Shown one piece after another: positions 60,798 through 64,000 of a stretch of 64,000 nt of DNA. How positions within the stretch are numbered: position 1 is the stretch's first letter; every line of letters starts with the position of its first letter. The notes under the pieces are model-generated. The model searched no databases and was not told the origin of the DNA. It saw nothing but the letters and a program-made list of their open reading frames with translations. Origin of the DNA: UBA12202 sp002691725 (GTDB taxonomy: Bacteria > Pseudomonadota > Alphaproteobacteria > Puniceispirillales > UBA1172); contig CBFIAU010000001.1 of the NCBI GenBank assembly GCA_965660675.1, positions 310,001 to 374,000 on the forward strand. Direction: 5' to 3'. The position numbers and the translations under genes were made by a program.

Positions 60798-61904
60798 ATG
60801 ATCGTAAGGGAAATCAATCTTTATCATGTTCAGATGCCAATGCTGGAACCATGGGTGACGGCCTATGGCTCACAAGACATGATTGAAAGTCTTTTTGTTA
60901 ACCTGAAGTTTGATGAAGCCCAAGGCTGGGGAGAATGTGCGCCGGCGCCTTTGCCGCTTTATAATACCGAATATACCAAAGGGGCGTTTCATGTTGCTCA
61001 TGATGTTTTGGCGCCTCGGCTTATTGGCAGAACTATTTCATCACCAGACAATATCGCAGGCCTGTTTGAGGGATTAAAGGGCCATGAGTTCACAAAATCC
61101 GCCTTTGAGACAGCCGTTTGGGATGCCTATGCCAAGACCCTTGAGGAGCCGCTTTGGTCGCTGATCGGCGGCACGAACCCATCTATAATGGTTGGCGCAG
61201 ATATCCCTGTGCTGGCAAGCACCGATGCCTTGATTGATCGAATAGCGGAAGCCATAGATCAAGGTTTTCCGCGCGTAAAGCTGAAATTCAATCGGCAATG
61301 CACCCCCGATATGATTGAAAAAGTGCGAAACACCTATCCCGATTTAGTGATGCATATTGATTGTAATAGCGGCTTCACGCTGGACGATATGGATATGTTC
61401 CAGAGGCTTGATCACTTTAATCTCAAAATGATTGAGCAGCCTTTGGCCTATGATGATCTTATTGATCATGCGGAACTACAAAAAGCATTGCAAACACCCA
61501 TTTGTCTTGATGAAAGCATCACATCGGCGCAGCGGGCGGCAAAAGCTATCCAGATTAAGGCCTGCCAATGGATCAATATTAAAACAAGTCGGGTCGGCGG
61601 GCTAACCAACGCGATTGCGATCCATGATCTGTGTCAGCAAAATGATGTTCCTGTTTGGGTTGGCGGAATGCTGGAATCAGCCGTTGGCCAAGCGCCTTCA
61701 ATGGCATTGGCAACGAAAGATAATGTTGGCTATCCGTGCGATATTTTCCCCAGCAGCAGGTTCTTTGAAGACGATTTTTCGGCGCCAGATATCACGCTTT
61801 CGCAAAACGGCAGGATCACCGCACCTGACCGGCCAGGGTGCGGATTTTCGCCAAAAATGGATAAACTGCACAAACATAGCGTTGCAACAGCACGTATCGC
61901 TTAG
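60798..61904 (+). CDS. Enolase-superfamily enzyme, N-succinylamino-acid racemase/o-succinylbenzoate synthase-like
   Basis: This is a 368-residue member of the muconate-lactonising subgroup. Catalytic residues are all visible: Lys161 and Lys163 in RVKLKF, metal ligands Asp188 (HIDCN), Glu213 (MIEQPL) and Asp238 (CLDES), and Lys262 (INIKTSR). They lie within one residue of the positions known for the Amycolatopsis N-succinylamino-acid racemase. No menaquinone genes are near, so an amino-acid racemase role is more likely than MenC. It would fit with D-specific N-carbamoyl hydrolysis at 24871. GAAGG precedes the ATG by about ten bases. Confidence 0.8.
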   Translation: MIVREINLYHVQMPMLEPWVTAYGSQDMIESLFVNLKFDEAQGWGECAPAPLPLYNTEYTKGAFHVAHDVLAPRLIGRTISSPDNIAGLFEGLKGHEFTKSAFETAVWDAYAKTLEEPLWSLIGGTNPSIMVGADIPVLASTDALIDRIAEAIDQGFPRVKLKFNRQCTPDMIEKVRNTYPDLVMHIDCNSGFTLDDMDMFQRLDHFNLKMIEQPLAYDDLIDHAELQKALQTPICLDESITSAQRAAKAIQIKACQWINIKTSRVGGLTNAIAIHDLCQQNDVPVWVGGMLESAVGQAPSMALATKDNVGYPCDIFPSSRFFEDDFSAPDITLSQNGRITAPDRPGCGFSPKMDKLHKHSVATARIA

Positions 61905-61996
61905 CAAAGCTAATCAAAACACCATCATATAAGCGCTGTGAGGACATCAGGTTGGCCTGACCCATCAATGGCTTAATAGCGCGTGCCAGTTTCACA

Positions 61997-62728
61997 TTAT
62001 TCGGGCATCCGCAACGCATAGCCACTGCCCCGAACGGTGCGGATTATATCCGAATGATTGTTGCCGTTCTGATGTCCATTAAGCGCTTTTCTCAATCTGC
62101 TGAAATGGACATCTATGGTTCGATCTTCGATATATATTCCATGCCCCCAGACATGATCTAATAACTGGGTTCGGCTGAACACCTGTCCGGGGCGCTCCAT
62201 GAGAAGGGCTAGAATATCAAACTCTTTAGGCCCTAGATGGACCGCTTGACCATTGCGCTCGACAATTTTCTTGCGAGGGTAGAGCTTGAGATCAGCAAAC
62301 GCAATGACATCATTCATCAGCATTGGCCGTGAACGCCTCAGCACAGCACGGATGCGGGCAATGACCTCTTTTGGCGAAAATGGCTTGGTGATATAATCAT
62401 CTGCACCCACATCCAGACCTAGCGTTCTATCGCCTTCCTCACCTCTTGCGCTGAGCATAATGACAGGAATTTGTCTGGTTTCTGCAATCCCCCGCAAAGA
62501 TCGGCACACATCAATGCCTGACATATTTGGCATCATCCAATCAAGAATAATAATATCAGGGATAGTTTCTTCAGCTAAGTCTAAGGCTTTTTGACCATCA
62601 TTTGCTTGTATGACTGAAAACCCGGCTTTCTCTAAGTTATATGTCAATAACTGTTGCTGATTACGCTCATCATCCGCGATTAATACGCGGGGGGTGATCA
62701 GTCTATCCTCAATAGATATATGATCCAT
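61997..62728 (-). CDS. phoB: Phosphate-regulon response regulator PhoB
   Basis: This is an OmpR/PhoB-family response regulator of 243 residues from the ATG at 62728. That start is chosen because GAGG stands five bases upstream; a GTG at 62734 would lie against the ribosome site. The receiver domain has the phosphorylated Asp63 in ILDWMMP, LSARGEE and the KPFSPKEV switch Lys. The winged-helix domain has the GPKEFDILALL segment and YIEDRTIDVHFSRLRKAL, which closely follows PhoB. No PhoR kinase, pst or phoU gene is adjacent, which is unusual, but it diverges from a Pho-box-bearing lipid-remodelling operon. Confidence 0.85.
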   Translation of the reverse strand: MDHISIEDRLITPRVLIADDERNQQQLLTYNLEKAGFSVIQANDGQKALDLAEETIPDIIILDWMMPNMSGIDVCRSLRGIAETRQIPVIMLSARGEEGDRTLGLDVGADDYITKPFSPKEVIARIRAVLRRSRPMLMNDVIAFADLKLYPRKKIVERNGQAVHLGPKEFDILALLMERPGQVFSRTQLLDHVWGHGIYIEDRTIDVHFSRLRKALNGHQNGNNHSDIIRTVRGSGYALRMPE

Positions 62729-62877
62729 AAACACCTCAAATATGTAGTAGCAAATGTTGTGTATGTGAAGTTTATTTCAGAATTATGACAAAATCATTTT
62801 AATTCAGATACACCATTGCTATGCCGCCTTTTTTTTGGCTGACCAACATTGCAAATTGACACGAAGGCATAACCTAA

Positions 62878-62895
62878 ATGTCATCTCTTTGTCAC
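62878..62895 (+). promoter_or_regulatory. Pho box upstream of the PlcP-like operon
   Basis: Two direct repeats, ATGTCAT (62878-62884) and TTGTCAC (62889-62895), are separated by CTCT. This gives the 11-base period and 7+4+7 layout of a PhoB box. A TATATT -10 element follows at 62906-62911, about ten bases after the box, as in PhoB-activated promoters. The target gene starts at 62941. Confidence 0.75.
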
Positions 62896-62940
62896 AATAC
62901 GCGAATATATTATGTTTTTTGATGAAGATAGAGATGCCAA

Positions 62941-63828
62941 GTGAAATTTGAGACCTCCGATACCTCAAAAGAAAAACAAAAACCAACAGACCAATTTGCT
63001 TATCTTGACCGTCATGAAAGAGAAATTCATGATTACCGCACTGTCTTTATATCAGACACGCATCTGGGAACGCCTGGCGCTCAGCATGAAGCCCTGCTCG
63101 ATTTTTTGAAACACACACGATCAGATACGCTTTACTTAGTTGGTGATATCATTGATGGCTGGCGGCTGAAAAGGAAATGGTACTGGCCACAACCGCATAA
63201 TGATGTCATTCAAAAAATACTGCGAAAAGCCCGACATGGAACCAAAGTTATCTATATCCCCGGCAATCATGACGAAGCGGCCAGACAATTTATCGGCAAT
63301 ATGTTTGGCGAGATTGCCATAAAAGATACCGATATTCATGAAACGGTTACAGGGATGCGGCTATGGGTGGTGCATGGTGATTTGTTTGACCATGTCATCA
63401 AATATGCCAGATGGTTAGCCTATCTTGGCGATTTTGCTTACTCGACATTGCTTAATATGAATAAATGGCTGAACAGGATCAGGCGGATGTTCAAATTACC
63501 CTATTGGTCATTATCACAATATCTCAAACATAAGGTCAAATTAGCCGTCTCTTTTATGTCTGCTTTTGAAACAGTGATGGTTAAAGAGACAAAGCGTAGA
63601 GAGTGTCATGGTGTTGTCTGCGGCCATATTCATAAAGCCGAATTAAAGCAGATGGATGATATTATTTACGCCAATGCAGGTGACTGGGTTGAGAGCTTAA
63701 CCGCCTTTGTCGAACATAGAGACGGTCGGCTTGAAGTGCTGCAATGGGGCACTCATGGCTTGCAAACAGAAGACAACATCATGATGACACCAAGTCAAAT
63801 GAGGGTGTCATCAGGCAAAGCAGCATGA
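62941..63828 (+). CDS. plcP: PlcP-like phospholipase C, metallophosphoesterase family
   Basis: This is a 295-residue calcineurin-like metallophosphoesterase with a full set of metal motifs: ISDTHLG at residues 37-43, VGDIIDGW near 67-74, PGNHDE near 109-114, VHGDLFD near 144-150 and CGHIHKAEL near 226-234. It resembles LpxH-like proteins, but the next gene is a glycosyltransferase overlapping by ATGA and the promoter has a Pho box. That is the arrangement of PlcP-Agt, which removes phospholipid headgroups and replaces them with sugars under phosphate limitation. It starts at GTG 62941. The alternative, a UDP-diacylglucosamine hydrolase of lipid A synthesis, does not explain the Pho control. 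Confidence 0.8.
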   Translation: MKFETSDTSKEKQKPTDQFAYLDRHEREIHDYRTVFISDTHLGTPGAQHEALLDFLKHTRSDTLYLVGDIIDGWRLKRKWYWPQPHNDVIQKILRKARHGTKVIYIPGNHDEAARQFIGNMFGEIAIKDTDIHETVTGMRLWVVHGDLFDHVIKYARWLAYLGDFAYSTLLNMNKWLNRIRRMFKLPYWSLSQYLKHKVKLAVSFMSAFETVMVKETKRRECHGVVCGHIHKAELKQMDDIIYANAGDWVESLTAFVEHRDGRLEVLQWGTHGLQTEDNIMMTPSQMRVSSGKAA

Positions 63829-64000
63829 GTGATAGCATTCACAAAAACAAGAAAATTCTGATTGTCACAGATGCATGGTACCCGCAAGTGAACGGCGTTG
63901 TCAGAACGCTGACGCATACCCGTGATGAGCTTATCCTAAAAGGTCATGATGTGACTATGCTAACGCCAGAAGGCTTTCGGACGATCCCTTGCCCCACCTA
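63825..64000 (+). CDS. GT4-family glycosyltransferase, partial (Agt candidate)
   Basis: The first 58 residues are visible; the gene runs off the right edge. The N terminus ILIVTDAWYPQVNGVVRTL at residues 11-29 is characteristic of GT4 enzymes of the SqdX/MgtA type, which transfer sugars to diacylglycerol. A following GHDVTMLTPEGF segment fits too. The ATG overlaps the plcP-like stop. It is probably Agt, the partner that makes glycolipids from the diacylglycerol released by PlcP. Confidence 0.78.
   Translation, partial: MSDSIHKNKKILIVTDAWYPQVNGVVRTLTHTRDELILKGHDVTMLTPEGFRTIPCPT

Noticed and set aside
62941..63828. UDP-2,3-diacylglucosamine diphosphatase (LpxH) as the function of the metallophosphoesterase
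   Set aside because: The Pho box, the adjacent phoB gene and the coupled GT4 glycosyltransferase fit PlcP-Agt lipid remodelling much better than lipid A synthesis.

Overview
The window reads as a chromosome segment of a free-living, probably marine alphaproteobacterium. A SAR116-like organism is my best guess. This is an inference from gene content (polyamine- and peptide-type ABC importers, urease, a TmpAB-like phosphonate pair, a PlcP/glycosyltransferase pair beside PhoB), dense packing with many ATGA overlaps, and a base composition that looks mid-40s % GC by eye. No rRNA, tRNA, CRISPR, prophage or insertion sequence was seen. About 57 protein genes are supported, plus two probable gene remnants.

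Region by region. (1) 1-11363, all minus: a polyamine-type ABC importer with two different ATPases, two short-chain dehydrogenases, a solute-binding protein, an amidase and a HyuA/HyuB pair (HyuB runs off the left edge). (2) 11592-12602, plus: a GntR-type regulator with two winged-helix regions and palindromes at its 5' end. (3) 12646-18168, minus: PxpA (YcsF), biotin carrier protein, biotin carboxylase, PxpB, PxpC and a signal-less solute-binding-protein paralogue. (4) 18384-19920, minus: a cupin and an Old Yellow Enzyme homologue. (5) 20120-27510, plus: N-carbamoylsarcosine-amidase-like hydrolase, a second HyuA/HyuB pair, N-carbamoyl-D-amino-acid hydrolase and a YtcJ-type amidohydrolase. (6) 27515-36102: a second polyamine-type importer split around a NylB-like hydrolase and an amidase, then HutF. 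(7) 36483-43335: an orphan family-5 solute-binding protein, a methyltransferase, a TmpA/TmpB-like oxygenase pair and a DUF1501/DUF1800 pair. (8) 43689-48327: an (R)-amine-transaminase-like enzyme, a dimethylformamidase large-subunit homologue and a third amidase. (9) 48355-54720, minus: a complete peptide-type ABC importer led by a D-cysteine-desulfhydrase-like PLP enzyme. (10) 54802-59838, minus: a complete urease operon ureDABCEFG. (11) 60029-64000: a DUF2721 membrane protein, a Gfo/Idh remnant, an amino-acid-racemase-like enolase-superfamily enzyme, PhoB, and a divergent PlcP/glycosyltransferase operon preceded by a Pho box.

The common theme is acquisition of nitrogen, and to a lesser degree phosphorus, from small organic molecules. 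At least ten different C-N bond hydrolases or amide/ureide enzymes stand beside four importer or binding-protein sets, and urease can take up released urea. TmpAB and PlcP-Agt with the Pho box add phosphonate use and phosphate-sparing lipid remodelling.

A second theme is structural. SBP-linked operons carry stem-loop terminators directly after the SBP gene, and short tandem repeats (12-18 bp, two to four copies) recur at seven places.
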